64,000 nucleotides of DNA from JBHBQE01 sp041776485. Lineage in GTDB: Bacteria; Bacillota; Clostridia; Lachnospirales; Lachnospiraceae. Made by a program: the position numbers and the translations under genes. A model generated the notes under the pieces. The model was not told the DNA's origin, made no database searches, and worked only from the letters and a program-made list of their open reading frames with translations. Shown one piece after another: positions 50,928 through 60,286 of this stretch. Within the stretch, counting starts at the first letter, position 1. Each line of letters opens with the position of its first letter. The stretch lies in NCBI GenBank assembly GCA_041776485.1, contig JBHBQE010000018.1, positions 1-64,000 on the forward strand, written 5' to 3'.

Positions 50928-52432
50928 GAACCTCGAATCCCAATTTTAGGACTGCCTTTGCCCTCCACATACTCTTTTGTAACCTTTACAGATAATATAT
51001 TTTTATCTTTGGGGATTTCATACATAATATCCAGCATAAAGTCCTCAATAATCGACCTTAAAGAACGTGCACCCAATTCTCTGTCCTTTGCCTTTTCTGC
51101 AATAGCAATAAGTGCGTCATCTTCAAATTCCAGCTCTACATCATCCATTCTAAAAAGCTTTTGATACTGCTTTGTAATGGCATTTTTAGGATCCCGCAAA
51201 ATTGATACCATCATTTCACTATCAAGGGCTTCCAGAGGACAAATCACAGGAAGCCTGCCTATAAATTCAGGTATCATTCCGAATTTACGCAAATCCTCCA
51301 CTGTAGTTTTAGTTAATACATTTCTGTCTTTATCATATTTATCCTTTAAATCCGATACAAATCCCATCGATGAGGATTTATTCAGTCTTTCCTTAATAAT
51401 ATCGTTAAGCTCCGGAAAAGCTCCGCCGCATATAAATAATATATTACTGGTATCTATCATTGTCATTGGAACCATTGCGGATTTGGAGCTTGCACCTACG
51501 GGCACCTCCACTTCGCTGCCCTCTAACAGCTTTAGCATTCCCTGCTGAACTGCCTCTCCGCTTACATCTCTGGAATTCATATTCCGCTTTTTAGCAAGCT
51601 TGTCAATTTCATCCACAAAAATAATTCCGGTTTCCGCTCTGTCTGCGTCGTTATCAGCATTTATTAAAAGCTTTGAAACTACACTTTCGATATCATCACC
51701 TATATAGCCTGCCTCTGTAAGGGATGTTGCGTCAGTAATTGCCAGCGGTACATTTAAAAGCCTTGCCAGGGTGCGTACCATATAGGTTTTTCCGCTTCCC
51801 GTAGGCCCAAGCATTAGTACATTGGATTTTTCAATGGTGATACCGTCATCATATAATTCATTTTCAAGGGAAGCCACCCTCTTATAGTGATTATAAACAG
51901 CCACGCTCATTATTTTCTTTGCGTGCTCCTGTCCCACCACATACTCATCTAAATAGGATTTTATCTCATGGGGAGGAGGTATATTATTTATATCAATTAT
52001 CGCTCCCTCTTTTTCCTTTTCTACATCCTGCTTCTTTTTCTTTTTTCTTTTTACAGGTGATCTTCCCAATCCTCCGAATATTCCACCAGGTATTTCACCC
52101 AAGCTGAAAATACTTACATTCTTAAGATTAGATGAATCCTGATTCTCATCGCCCTCTCCGGGATTGTCTGAGGATTCCGGTGATTCTGCTGTCTCTTTGT
52201 TCTCTGTAACCTTAGTATGCTCGTCATTTACAATCGGCACATTCCCTGCAAAAAAGGGTTTTAATACCTCCTGAAAATTGCCCATATTCTTCATTGTATC
52301 CATAGACTGCTGCATACAGTCCTTGCACACATGCATATTATAAGGTAACTGAAGCAGCTGTCCTACAACTGATTCAGATCTGCCGCATACGCTGCAAAAA
52401 TTCTCCTTATTATTGTCCTGGTCTGTACCCAT
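50924..52432 (-). CDS. ClpX-like AAA+ ATPase lacking the RKH loop
   Basis: 502 residues versus about 420 for ClpX. N-terminal zinc domain FCSVCGRSESVVGQ...MHVCKDCMQQ (four cysteines). A ~90-residue linker, acidic then very basic (KRKKKKKQDVEKEKEG), leads to the AAA core: PPPHEIKSYLDEYVVGQEHA, Walker A LGPTGSGKTYMVRTLA, pore loop LTEAGYIGDDIESVV, Walker B IIFVDEIDKLAKK, SGEAVQQGMLKLLEGSEVEV and NILFICGGAFPELNDIIKER. The RKH pore motif of ClpX is replaced by ASSKSAMVPMTMID, and the ClpP-binding IGF loop reads MGFVSD. It is probably a ClpX paralogue with altered substrate choice; ClpP binding is possible but uncertain. No clpP is nearby. Confidence 0.88.
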   Translation of the reverse strand: MGTDQDNNKENFCSVCGRSESVVGQLLQLPYNMHVCKDCMQQSMDTMKNMGNFQEVLKPFFAGNVPIVNDEHTKVTENKETAESPESSDNPGEGDENQDSSNLKNVSIFSLGEIPGGIFGGLGRSPVKRKKKKKQDVEKEKEGAIIDINNIPPPHEIKSYLDEYVVGQEHAKKIMSVAVYNHYKRVASLENELYDDGITIEKSNVLMLGPTGSGKTYMVRTLARLLNVPLAITDATSLTEAGYIGDDIESVVSKLLINADNDADRAETGIIFVDEIDKLAKKRNMNSRDVSGEAVQQGMLKLLEGSEVEVPVGASSKSAMVPMTMIDTSNILFICGGAFPELNDIIKERLNKSSSMGFVSDLKDKYDKDRNVLTKTTVEDLRKFGMIPEFIGRLPVICPLEALDSEMMVSILRDPKNAITKQYQKLFRMDDVELEFEDDALIAIAEKAKDRELGARSLRSIIEDFMLDIMYEIPKDKNILSVKVTKEYVEGKGSPKIGIRGS

Positions 52433-52479
52433 ATTTTTACTTTCTATTTAATAAATCAATCAGCTATATATGTTGGAAA

Positions 52480-54942
52480 TCACATTTCCACCCTAATTTT
52501 GTCTAAATGCCAAATATTATCCACATATTCCTGTATAGTTCTGTCAGAGGAGAATTTTCCACTGGAGGCAATATTAATAATAGCCTTTTTTGCCCAAAGG
52601 GATTTATCCTTGTATAACTTTTCCACCTCTTCCTGTGCCCTGCAATAGGCTTCAAAATCTCCTAAAATAAAATAGGTATCAGCAAACTGGGTAGATCTGG
52701 TATTTAATAAAGAGTTATATATATCCCTAAACTGCTCCGGATAATCCGGAGAATAAAATCCATTTACCATTTGCTCTAATACTTTTTTGATTTTAGGATT
52801 TTCATTAAATATTCTCATAGGGTCATAATCCCTGTTTCTTTCGTGTTCGAGAATTTCATCGGCACTCATACCAAAAATAAAGGCATTTTCAGCACCCATT
52901 TCCTCTATCATTTCCACAGTAGCTCCGTCCATGGTACCAATAGTTAAGGCGCCGTTCATCATAAATTTCATATTGCTTGTGCCACTGGCTTCCCTGGAGG
53001 CGGTGCTTATTTGTTCACTCACATCAGCTGCCGCAAAAATAAGCTCTGCATTTGATACCTTGTAGTCCTCAATAAATACAACCTTTATCTTTCCCTCTAT
53101 TGACATATCATTGTTAATAACTGCTGCCACATTATTAATGAGCTTAATGGTAAGTTTGGCAATATGATATCCTGCTGCTGCCTTTGCCCCGAATATAAAG
53201 GTTCTGGGCACTATATCCATATCGGGATTTTCCTTTATCTTATTATATAGATACATAACATGAAGGATATTTAAAAGCTGCCTCTTATACTCGTGAAGTC
53301 TTTTAACCTGTACATCAAAAATTGATTTTGTATTAACGCTGACTCCATTATGAATCTTGATATAGTTCGCAAGCCTGACCTTGTTTTTATATTTTATATC
53401 CATAAACTCTTTGCAGCAATCTTCATTTTCTGCCAAAGGTTTAAGCTTTGAAATCATAGAAAACTCAGTTTCCCAGCCCCCTCCAATATTCCTGGTAATC
53501 CATTCCGATAACAGAGGATTAGCGTGAAGCAAAAACCGTCTTTGAGTCACTCCATTGGTACGATTATTGAATTTTCCAGGATAAAGTTCATAAAAATCCT
53601 TTAGGGATTCTTCTTTTAAAATCTTAGTATGTAACGCAGCCACTCCATTCACAGAAAATCCTGCACAAATAGCCATGTGCGCCATCCTTACCTGGTTGTC
53701 CGCCACAATAGCCATTCTCTGCTTCTTTTCCTCATCCCCCGGAAAGCTCCGCTCTATATCAAGTAAAAATCTGCGATTTATCTCCTGCACTATGTCGTAT
53801 ATACGAGGCAATAATCTTTGAAAAATATCTATAGGCCACTTTTCCAGTGCCTCCGCCATAATGGTATGGTTGGTATAAGCTGTACAATTAGTGGTAATAT
53901 CCCAGGCTTCATTCCAGCCAAGCCCTTCATCATCCATTAAAAGTCTCATCAGTTCAGGCACACAAAGAGTCGGATGAGTATCATTCATCTGAAAAACTGC
54001 CTTTTTCGGCAAATCCCTTAAATCATCGTGGAAACGCTTAAAACGGCCTATTGCTCTTTGTAAAGTTGCAGATACAAAAAAATACTGCTGCTTTAGTCTC
54101 AGCTCTTTTCCCTGTACATGGTTATCATTGGGATATAATACCTCCACCAGATTTCTTGCGAGATTTTCATCCTCCACTGCTTTTGCATAATCTCCCCTGT
54201 CAAAGGATTTTAGAGAAAATTCCTGACTTGGTCTTGCGTCCCACATAATCAAAGTATTTACATGATTGTTTCCGTATCCCGTTATGGGCATATCATAGGG
54301 TACTGCCATAACTGAGTTGTAATTTGCCTGACTATATTTATATGTTCCGTCAGGATTGGGAGTGGATACCACATTTCCACCAAATTTAACCTCATAGGCA
54401 TATTCACCACGTCTAAGCTCAAATGGATAACTATCCTTCAGCCAGTTATCCGGTATTTCCTTTTGCTCGCCGTTTTCTATTTGCTGTTTAAACATTCCGA
54501 AACGATAGCGTATTCCTGCGCCATAAGCAGCATATCCAAGGGTTGAGAGAGAATCTAAAAAGCAGGCTGCAAGTCTTCCCAATCCACCGTTTCCAAGGGC
54601 GGGATCCGGTTCCTCATCCTCTATAAAATTAATGTCAATCCCCAGCTCCTCAAGGGCTTCTCTAACCTGGGCATATTGCCCTAAATTAATAAGATTATTT
54701 CCAAGGGCACGCCCCACCAAAAATTCCATTGACAGATAATAAACTACTTTCGTATCATGTTCTATCATCTTTTTATGGGTAGCAAGCCAATTGTCTATGA
54801 TCTCATCTTTAATAGTTTGAGCAACCGCATGGTAAATCTCATTTCCTGAGGCCTCTTCAATTTCTTTTCTGTAATATCTCTTTACATTATCTTTAATCGC
54901 CTCTTTCATTTCTTCCTTGCTGATATTTGTTAATCTGTCCAT
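52480..54942 (-). CDS. glgP: Glycogen/starch/alpha-glucan phosphorylase
   Basis: 820 residues, full length. It releases glucose 1-phosphate from alpha-1,4-glucans with PLP. Conserved: VYYLSMEFLVGRALGNNLIN, ALGNGGLGRLAACFLDS, FQMNDTHPTLCVPELMRLL, RRFLLHANPLLSEWI, VKRLHEYKRQLLNILHV and the PLP lysine region EASGTSNMKFMMNGALTIGT. It lies between ileS and the ClpX-like gene with gaps of 20 and 47 bases; no other glycogen genes are here. Confidence 0.96.
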   Translation of the reverse strand: MDRLTNISKEEMKEAIKDNVKRYYRKEIEEASGNEIYHAVAQTIKDEIIDNWLATHKKMIEHDTKVVYYLSMEFLVGRALGNNLINLGQYAQVREALEELGIDINFIEDEEPDPALGNGGLGRLAACFLDSLSTLGYAAYGAGIRYRFGMFKQQIENGEQKEIPDNWLKDSYPFELRRGEYAYEVKFGGNVVSTPNPDGTYKYSQANYNSVMAVPYDMPITGYGNNHVNTLIMWDARPSQEFSLKSFDRGDYAKAVEDENLARNLVEVLYPNDNHVQGKELRLKQQYFFVSATLQRAIGRFKRFHDDLRDLPKKAVFQMNDTHPTLCVPELMRLLMDDEGLGWNEAWDITTNCTAYTNHTIMAEALEKWPIDIFQRLLPRIYDIVQEINRRFLLDIERSFPGDEEKKQRMAIVADNQVRMAHMAICAGFSVNGVAALHTKILKEESLKDFYELYPGKFNNRTNGVTQRRFLLHANPLLSEWITRNIGGGWETEFSMISKLKPLAENEDCCKEFMDIKYKNKVRLANYIKIHNGVSVNTKSIFDVQVKRLHEYKRQLLNILHVMYLYNKIKENPDMDIVPRTFIFGAKAAAGYHIAKLTIKLINNVAAVINNDMSIEGKIKVVFIEDYKVSNAELIFAAADVSEQISTASREASGTSNMKFMMNGALTIGTMDGATVEMIEEMGAENAFIFGMSADEILEHERNRDYDPMRIFNENPKIKKVLEQMVNGFYSPDYPEQFRDIYNSLLNTRSTQFADTYFILGDFEAYCRAQEEVEKLYKDKSLWAKKAIINIASSGKFSSDRTIQEYVDNIWHLDKIRVEM

Positions 54943-54962
54943 TTTATTTCCTCATTAAGGGT

Positions 54963-57900
54963 TTATACTACTTTAGAGATAGACAATATTATGTTCTCGC
55001 ACTCGATCTTCCACTCTTTTTCATAATCTGTCATGGTCTCATTGCTAATGGAATCTGCCAGGGTTTCCTTACAAATTATATCCTTACATTCCTCCAAAAC
55101 CTTACAAAGATTGTCTCCACCCTGATATCCAATATTAATTCTGTCCATCACTTCAAATCCGGCAGACTTTCTCATATTTTGAAGCTTGCTGATAAGCTCC
55201 CTTACACAGCCCTCCTTTTTAAGCTCATCTGTAAGCTCTGTGTAAAGCACCACTCTGACATCTCTATCACCATATGCTGAATAGCCCTGTGTATTAGCAA
55301 TATTAATTAATAAATCCTCTTCATAAAGCCTTATAGTTTCATCTATTTCCGGGAATTCAAGATAGCCATTCTCCCTCAGGCTGTCGTATGCTTCATTTCC
55401 GTTAAGGCTTGAGAGTGCCTTTTGTATCTGACTAAGAAACCTGCCATATTTAGGTCCCACAGTTTTCAGCTGCGGCTTAAATTCATAAGAAGTATAGGAA
55501 GTCAAATCATCTGACTGTACCACCTCTTTAATATTCAATTCCTCTTTGACAATATCTATGTCAGCCTCATTAAGCTCTCTATCCACCTTAATATAAACCT
55601 TGGCTAAGGGCTGTCGATTCTTGATCCCGCTATTATTCCTTGCTGCCCTGCCAAATGAAACAATCTTCAGCATTACAGACATCTGTTCCTCAAGCTCTGT
55701 ATCTATCATTTTAGAATCTGCCATAGGATAATCGCAAAGATGGATAGACTCTAAGGCATTATTATCTACAGACCTTACAATATTTTGATATATTGCCTCA
55801 GTCATAAAAGGAACCATTGGTGCAGCCGCCTTGGAAATCGTCAGCAAACAGGTATAGAGTGTCATATAAGCAGACACCTTATCCGCTTCCATTCCCTTTG
55901 CCCAGAATCTTTCTCTGGAGCGTCTTACATACCAGTTTGACAAATCATCCACAAAGGAGTCGAGAGCTCTTGCCGTTTCCGGTATCTTATAGGCTGCCAG
56001 ATTGCTGTCAGCCTCTCCAATGGTTGTGTTCAGTCTTGAAAGTATCCACTTATCCATCTTAGAAAGCTGACAGTTATAAAGAGCATATTTTGTCGGGTCA
56101 AATCCGTCAATTTCCGCATAAAGTATATAGAAGGCATAGGTATTCCAAAGAGTACCCATAAACTTCCTTTGCCCCTCTTTTACAGCATCCTCATGAAATC
56201 TATTCGGAAGCCAAGGAGCGGAATTAATATAGAAATACCACCTTATTGCATCGGCACCGAATTTATCTAATGCGTCAAAGGGATCTACTGCATTACCTTT
56301 GGATTTAGACATTTTCTTTCCGTTTTTATCCTGTACATGCCCAAGAACAATACAATTCTCATAAGGACTTTTACCAAAAAGCAGTGAGCTTTCCGCCATT
56401 AAAGAGTAAAACCAACCCCTGGTTTGATCTACTGCCTCACTAATAAACTGAGCAGGGAATTGAGTCTCAAATAATTCCTTATTTTCAAAGGGGTAATGGT
56501 GCTGTGCAAAAGGCATTGCACCGGAGTCAAACCAGCAGTCAATAACCTCCGGCACACGGGTCATAGTTTTGCCGCAATCCGGACATCTATAGGTAATTTC
56601 ATCAATATAGGGTCTGTGAAGCTCTACTGTTTTAGCTGCTTCATTACCGCTTTTATTGTATAAATCTTCTCTCCCGCCTATGGACTCTCTATGCCGGCAG
56701 TTATTACACTCCCAAATATTAAGAGGAGTTCCCCAGTATCTATCTCTGGATATACCCCAATCCTGAGCATTGGAAAGCCAGTCACCAAAACGTCCCTTAC
56801 CTATAGATTGGGGAATCCAGTTTACAGTATCATTATTGGAAATCAGTTCCCCTCTTTCCTTGCTCATAGATATAAACCAGCTGTCTCTGGCATAGTAAAT
56901 AAGGGGGGTATCACACCTCCAGCAGTGAGGATAATCATGCTCAAAATTCGGAGCACTGAATAGCTTACCTTCATTTTCAAGAATCTCCAGGATTTTAGGA
57001 TCAGCCTTTTTAACAAATATCCCGCCCAGTCCCGTTTCCTCAGTCATATTTCCCTTAGAGTCCACAAAACGAATAAAGGGCATATCATATTCTCGGCACA
57101 CCCTGTTATCATCCTCACCAAATGCCGGAGCAGTATGTACAATTCCCGTACCGTCACTCATGGTTACATAGGAATCACAGATTATATAATGTCCCTTTTT
57201 ACCGGTTTTATCAGCCGCTTCTTTTGTATAATTAAATAAAGGCTCATATTCCTTTCTCTCCAGTTCCTTACCGGTATATTCCTCTATTATGGTATATCCC
57301 GGTTCTGACTCAGTGCCTAAAGACCCAAGGACTGTATCCAGCAATGCCTTTGCCATATAGTAGGTATATCCATCATTTGCCTTTACCTTTACATAAATAT
57401 CCCTAGGATTTACACACAATCCCACATTTGAAGGCAGTGTCCAGGGCGTTGTGGTCCATGCCAGAAAGTATGCGTCCTCATCAACCACCTTAAACCTAAC
57501 GATGGCAGAGCGTTCCTTTACCAGCTTATATCCCTGTGCCACCTCCTGAGCAGACAAAGGTGTTTCACATCTGGGGCAGTAGGGTACCACTTTAAACCCC
57601 TTATACAGTTTATGTTCTTTATATATCTTGTCCAATGCCCACCATGCAGACTCAATAAAGTTATCATCATAGGTAATATAAGGATTATCCATATCAGCCC
57701 AAAAGCCTATTTTCTCGGAAAAATCCTCCCACATGGCTTTGTATTTCCACACACTTTCCTTGCATTTTTTTACGAAAGGTTCAATACCGTAATCCTCAAT
57801 CTGATCCTTACCGGAAAGTCCCAATTCCTTTTCCACTTCAAGTTCCACAGGAAGTCCATGAGTATCCCACCCAGCTTTCCTTGGAACATATTTTCCTTTC

Positions 57901-58121
57901 ATGGTGTGGTATCTGGGAATCATGTCCTTTATAGCACGGGTCAGCACATGACCTATATGAGGTTTTCCGTTAGCAGTGGGAGGTCCGTCATAAAAAGTGT
58001 AGTATTCACACTCCTTCCTCTGTTCCATAGACTGCTCAAAAATTCTGTTTGATTTCCAAAACTTCAGAACATCCTTTTCCCTGTCTACAAAATTTAAATC
58101 GGTATTTACTTTTTTATACAT
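54963..58121 (-). CDS. ileS: Isoleucyl-tRNA synthetase, type 2 (eukaryote-like)
   Basis: About 1052 residues. It charges tRNA-Ile. Class I motifs: DGPPTANGKPHIGHVLTRA (HIGH, about 45-62) and DKNGKKMSKSKGNAVDP (KMSKS, about 605), with the long CP1 editing domain (AWTTTPWTLPSNVGLCVN). Length and the HWRCDTPLIYY / CPDCGKTMTRVPEVIDCWFD segments fit the long type 2 class, which is known for natural mupirocin resistance. ATG 58121 has AAGGA 6-7 bases upstream; ATG 58136 lacks one. No T-box leader fits in the 53 bases before it. Confidence 0.95.
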   Translation of the reverse strand: MYKKVNTDLNFVDREKDVLKFWKSNRIFEQSMEQRKECEYYTFYDGPPTANGKPHIGHVLTRAIKDMIPRYHTMKGKYVPRKAGWDTHGLPVELEVEKELGLSGKDQIEDYGIEPFVKKCKESVWKYKAMWEDFSEKIGFWADMDNPYITYDDNFIESAWWALDKIYKEHKLYKGFKVVPYCPRCETPLSAQEVAQGYKLVKERSAIVRFKVVDEDAYFLAWTTTPWTLPSNVGLCVNPRDIYVKVKANDGYTYYMAKALLDTVLGSLGTESEPGYTIIEEYTGKELERKEYEPLFNYTKEAADKTGKKGHYIICDSYVTMSDGTGIVHTAPAFGEDDNRVCREYDMPFIRFVDSKGNMTEETGLGGIFVKKADPKILEILENEGKLFSAPNFEHDYPHCWRCDTPLIYYARDSWFISMSKERGELISNNDTVNWIPQSIGKGRFGDWLSNAQDWGISRDRYWGTPLNIWECNNCRHRESIGGREDLYNKSGNEAAKTVELHRPYIDEITYRCPDCGKTMTRVPEVIDCWFDSGAMPFAQHHYPFENKELFETQFPAQFISEAVDQTRGWFYSLMAESSLLFGKSPYENCIVLGHVQDKNGKKMSKSKGNAVDPFDALDKFGADAIRWYFYINSAPWLPNRFHEDAVKEGQRKFMGTLWNTYAFYILYAEIDGFDPTKYALYNCQLSKMDKWILSRLNTTIGEADSNLAAYKIPETARALDSFVDDLSNWYVRRSRERFWAKGMEADKVSAYMTLYTCLLTISKAAAPMVPFMTEAIYQNIVRSVDNNALESIHLCDYPMADSKMIDTELEEQMSVMLKIVSFGRAARNNSGIKNRQPLAKVYIKVDRELNEADIDIVKEELNIKEVVQSDDLTSYTSYEFKPQLKTVGPKYGRFLSQIQKALSSLNGNEAYDSLRENGYLEFPEIDETIRLYEEDLLINIANTQGYSAYGDRDVRVVLYTELTDELKKEGCVRELISKLQNMRKSAGFEVMDRINIGYQGGDNLCKVLEECKDIICKETLADSISNETMTDYEKEWKIECENIILSISKVV

Positions 58122-58174
58122 TACATTCCTTCCCAAGCGTGCTCATTATTCAAGATATATCAAATTTATTTGTA

Positions 58175-59095
58175 TTAAAAATCAATACTGGAGTCATCAA
58201 ATTCCTCACTGGAGTCATCAAATTCCTCATAAATACTGTCATAAATTTCATCATAAAATTTTTGAACCGGATTTTCGTAATTTACACCGGTCATCATGGA
58301 AATATAGATTACAGCAGAAATAACCAAGCCTATTGCACCTGTTACTATTCCGGCAATGGCAAGACCTTTAGCTTCGGGGGTTCTCTTTATTTGGATAATA
58401 CCAAATACAATAGCTAATACCCCCGGGATGGGTCCGCAGCAGCAGCAAACCAGCACTATGGACAATATACCCATAACCAATGCAGCTATTCCAAATCCCT
58501 TCCCTCCTAATGCGGGACCTGCAGGCTGCTGGCTATACTGTTGTCCATTATACTGCTGCCCTGCATTCATGTTTGGCGAAGGTGCATATCCTCTGCTGTT
58601 GCTTGACTCCTGACCCCAGCCACTATTATTGTTGTTAAAATTTTGCGGTGTACCGGGTGATGGGGTATATCCGCCATTCGCAGGCGCTGCGTTAAATTGG
58701 TTGTTATTCGGCACGGCTCCTGTTGGATTTACATTAACTGCATTGTTTGGTACAGGAGTATATCCGCCATTCGCAGGCGCCGCATTAAATTGGTTATTAT
58801 TTGGCATGGATCCTGTTGGATTTACGTTAGCTGTATTGTTTGGCGCAGGGGTATATCCGCCATTCGCAGGTGCCGCATTAAGCTGATTATTATTCGGTAC
58901 TGACCCTGCAGGATTACCGTTAAAGGCACTGCCCTGTGCAGGAGCAGATTCGGTATTTACCGGTGCTGCGTTAAGCTGATTGTTATCCGTAGTATTTACT
59001 GGCGCTGCGTTTAGTTGACCGCCATCATGTGCATTTACTGCCGGATTTCCGTTGCTTTCATTTGTATTCATTGTTCCGTTTAAATTATTGTCCAT
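58175..59095 (-). CDS. Asn/Pro/Gly-rich repeat protein with DUF4190-like membrane domain
   Basis: About 306 residues from ATG 59095 (GAGGAGG 6 bases upstream). Residues 1-190 are low-complexity and begin MDNNLNGTMNTNESNGNPAV; they contain 31-residue tandem units with GYTPxPNN, NVNPTG, PNNNQFNAAPANG. Then comes a DUF4190-like pair of membrane helices (GKGFGIAALVMGILSIVLV, GPIPGVLAIVFGIIQIKR, and GLAIAGIVTGAIGLVISAVI), with four Cys between them (VCCCCGP). A C-terminal acidic tail repeats EEFDDSS twice. It sits between tsaE and ileS. Function unknown. Confidence 0.85.
   Translation of the reverse strand: MDNNLNGTMNTNESNGNPAVNAHDGGQLNAAPVNTTDNNQLNAAPVNTESAPAQGSAFNGNPAGSVPNNNQLNAAPANGGYTPAPNNTANVNPTGSMPNNNQFNAAPANGGYTPVPNNAVNVNPTGAVPNNNQFNAAPANGGYTPSPGTPQNFNNNNSGWGQESSNSRGYAPSPNMNAGQQYNGQQYSQQPAGPALGGKGFGIAALVMGILSIVLVCCCCGPIPGVLAIVFGIIQIKRTPEAKGLAIAGIVTGAIGLVISAVIYISMMTGVNYENPVQKFYDEIYDSIYEEFDDSSEEFDDSSIDF
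58665..58920. repeat. 93-base tandem repeat inside the DUF4190-like gene
   Basis: GTATATCCGCCATTCGCAGG recurs at 58665, 58758 and 58851, an exact 93-base (31-codon) period, with copies highly similar but not identical. A partial fourth unit follows toward the N-terminus. Copy number may differ between strains by slippage or recombination. Confidence 0.9.
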
Positions 59096-59573
59096 AGCTT
59101 TCCTCCTCAATTATAATCAGTCGTTGATTTTCACTTAATATCTCTATTTTAATGGATATATGCACTGAAGGCAAAATATCTTTTATTAATTCTGCCCACT
59201 CCACAATACAGACACCATTTCCATATAAAAATTCTTCAAAGCCTATCTCCAGCATTTCATCCGGATCCTCAATTCGATAGGCATCAAAATGATACATTGG
59301 AATCCTCCCGCCCTCATAAATGTTCATAATTGTAAAGGTTGGGGAATTTACCGCTCCTTCAATGCCCAGCCCCTTAGCGAAAAACTTTGCAAAGGCAGTT
59401 TTACCTGCACCCATGGAACCGTTTAAGGCAATCACAGTAGAAGCAGTTACGGTTTTCGCCAAAGATTTTGCAAAAACCTCTGTATCTTCCAAAGAATTTG
59501 ATTGATAGGTAAGACTTTTAAACTCTCTTAAGGAATCTAAAATATCTACATCCTCATTTAGATTTAAGTTCAA
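59085..59573 (-). CDS. tsaE: tRNA N6-adenosine threonylcarbamoyltransferase ATPase subunit TsaE
   Basis: 162 residues. TsaE is the ATPase that drives t6A formation at A37 of ANN-decoding tRNAs with TsaB and TsaD. Walker A GSMGAGKTAFAKFF (about 55), TFTIMNIYEGGRIPMYHFDAYR and CIVEWAEL are typical. The frame starts at TTG 59573, which overlaps the tsaB stop (TTGA), and has no ATG before residue ~60, so the TTG is probably real; it gives an unusual N-terminal extension of about 20 residues. Confidence 0.93.
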   Translation of the reverse strand: MNLNLNEDVDILDSLREFKSLTYQSNSLEDTEVFAKSLAKTVTASTVIALNGSMGAGKTAFAKFFAKGLGIEGAVNSPTFTIMNIYEGGRIPMYHFDAYRIEDPDEMLEIGFEEFLYGNGVCIVEWAELIKDILPSVHISIKIEILSENQRLIIIEEESYGQ

Positions 59574-60283
59574 AGTCCTAATCTCTCTCTTTCTGCCTGA
59601 GGTCTTCGCAAGTATTCAAGCTTAAGGGGAGTGTCCTTATCTTTATCTGTATATAAAAGCTCTGCTAAAAGCGCCACAGAGGAAGCCCTTTGAATATTAT
59701 TATTTCCATCTGCAAAGCTATAATTAAATTTGGCATTTTCCTCTATAAATTTAGAATATACCGACACTCCGTCTCCCAGAAATATTATATTTCTATTAAA
59801 ATCTTTTAATTTATTTAATAATTCTGTCATATCTATTGCTATAGGCTCTATTAATGCAGGCACAATTAGCTCTGTTTCCTTGCATCCCTGCCGCTTTAAG
59901 GTATAATCATACAGTCCCGTGTACACCTGATTTCTTCTGGCGTCCATTATGGGACATACAAAACCGTTTGATGACTCCAGGTTATAGGATAGAGCCAGCA
60001 ATGTGGATATGCCTAAAACAGGTTTGTTAAGCGCCAATGCCAATCCTTGAGCTGTGGCTGCCCCAATCCTTAATCCGGTAAAGGAACCGGGACCCTTGGC
60101 AACAGCAAACAGACTTGCATCGTTAATATCAAGTCCTGCTTGTTTAAGCATTGCATCTAACATTGGAACCAGCATTGCTGAATGAGTTTTCTTGTGATTT
60201 ATAGAAAATTCCGCAACAGTGCTCCCTTTTAAAACGGCAGCAACTGAGCATACCTGTCCTGATGTATCAATACCAATTACCAT
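59570..60283 (-). CDS. tsaB: tRNA t6A biosynthesis protein TsaB
   Basis: 237 residues. TsaB partners TsaD in t6A synthesis. ASKHA-fold signatures: MVIGIDTSGQVCSVAAVL, HSAMLVPMLDAMLKQAG, FAVAKGPGSFTGLRIGAATA and LLALSYNL. Overlaps tsaE by 4 bases; the usual followers rimI and tsaD are not next to it. Confidence 0.95.
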   Translation of the reverse strand: MVIGIDTSGQVCSVAAVLKGSTVAEFSINHKKTHSAMLVPMLDAMLKQAGLDINDASLFAVAKGPGSFTGLRIGAATAQGLALALNKPVLGISTLLALSYNLESSNGFVCPIMDARRNQVYTGLYDYTLKRQGCKETELIVPALIEPIAIDMTELLNKLKDFNRNIIFLGDGVSVYSKFIEENAKFNYSFADGNNNIQRASSVALLAELLYTDKDKDTPLKLEYLRRPQAERERLGL

Positions 60284-60286
60284 GGG

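Noticed and set aside
54943..58174. T-box leader for ileS
   Set aside because: Only about 50 bases separate ileS from the preceding gene, with no TGGN-containing terminator/antiterminator pair.
58356..58903. Several plus-strand ORFs of 68-85 codons with repeated PFAGAALNWLLFG segments
   Set aside because: They are the complement of the 93-base repeats in the DUF4190-like gene, with no own starts or ribosome binding sites.
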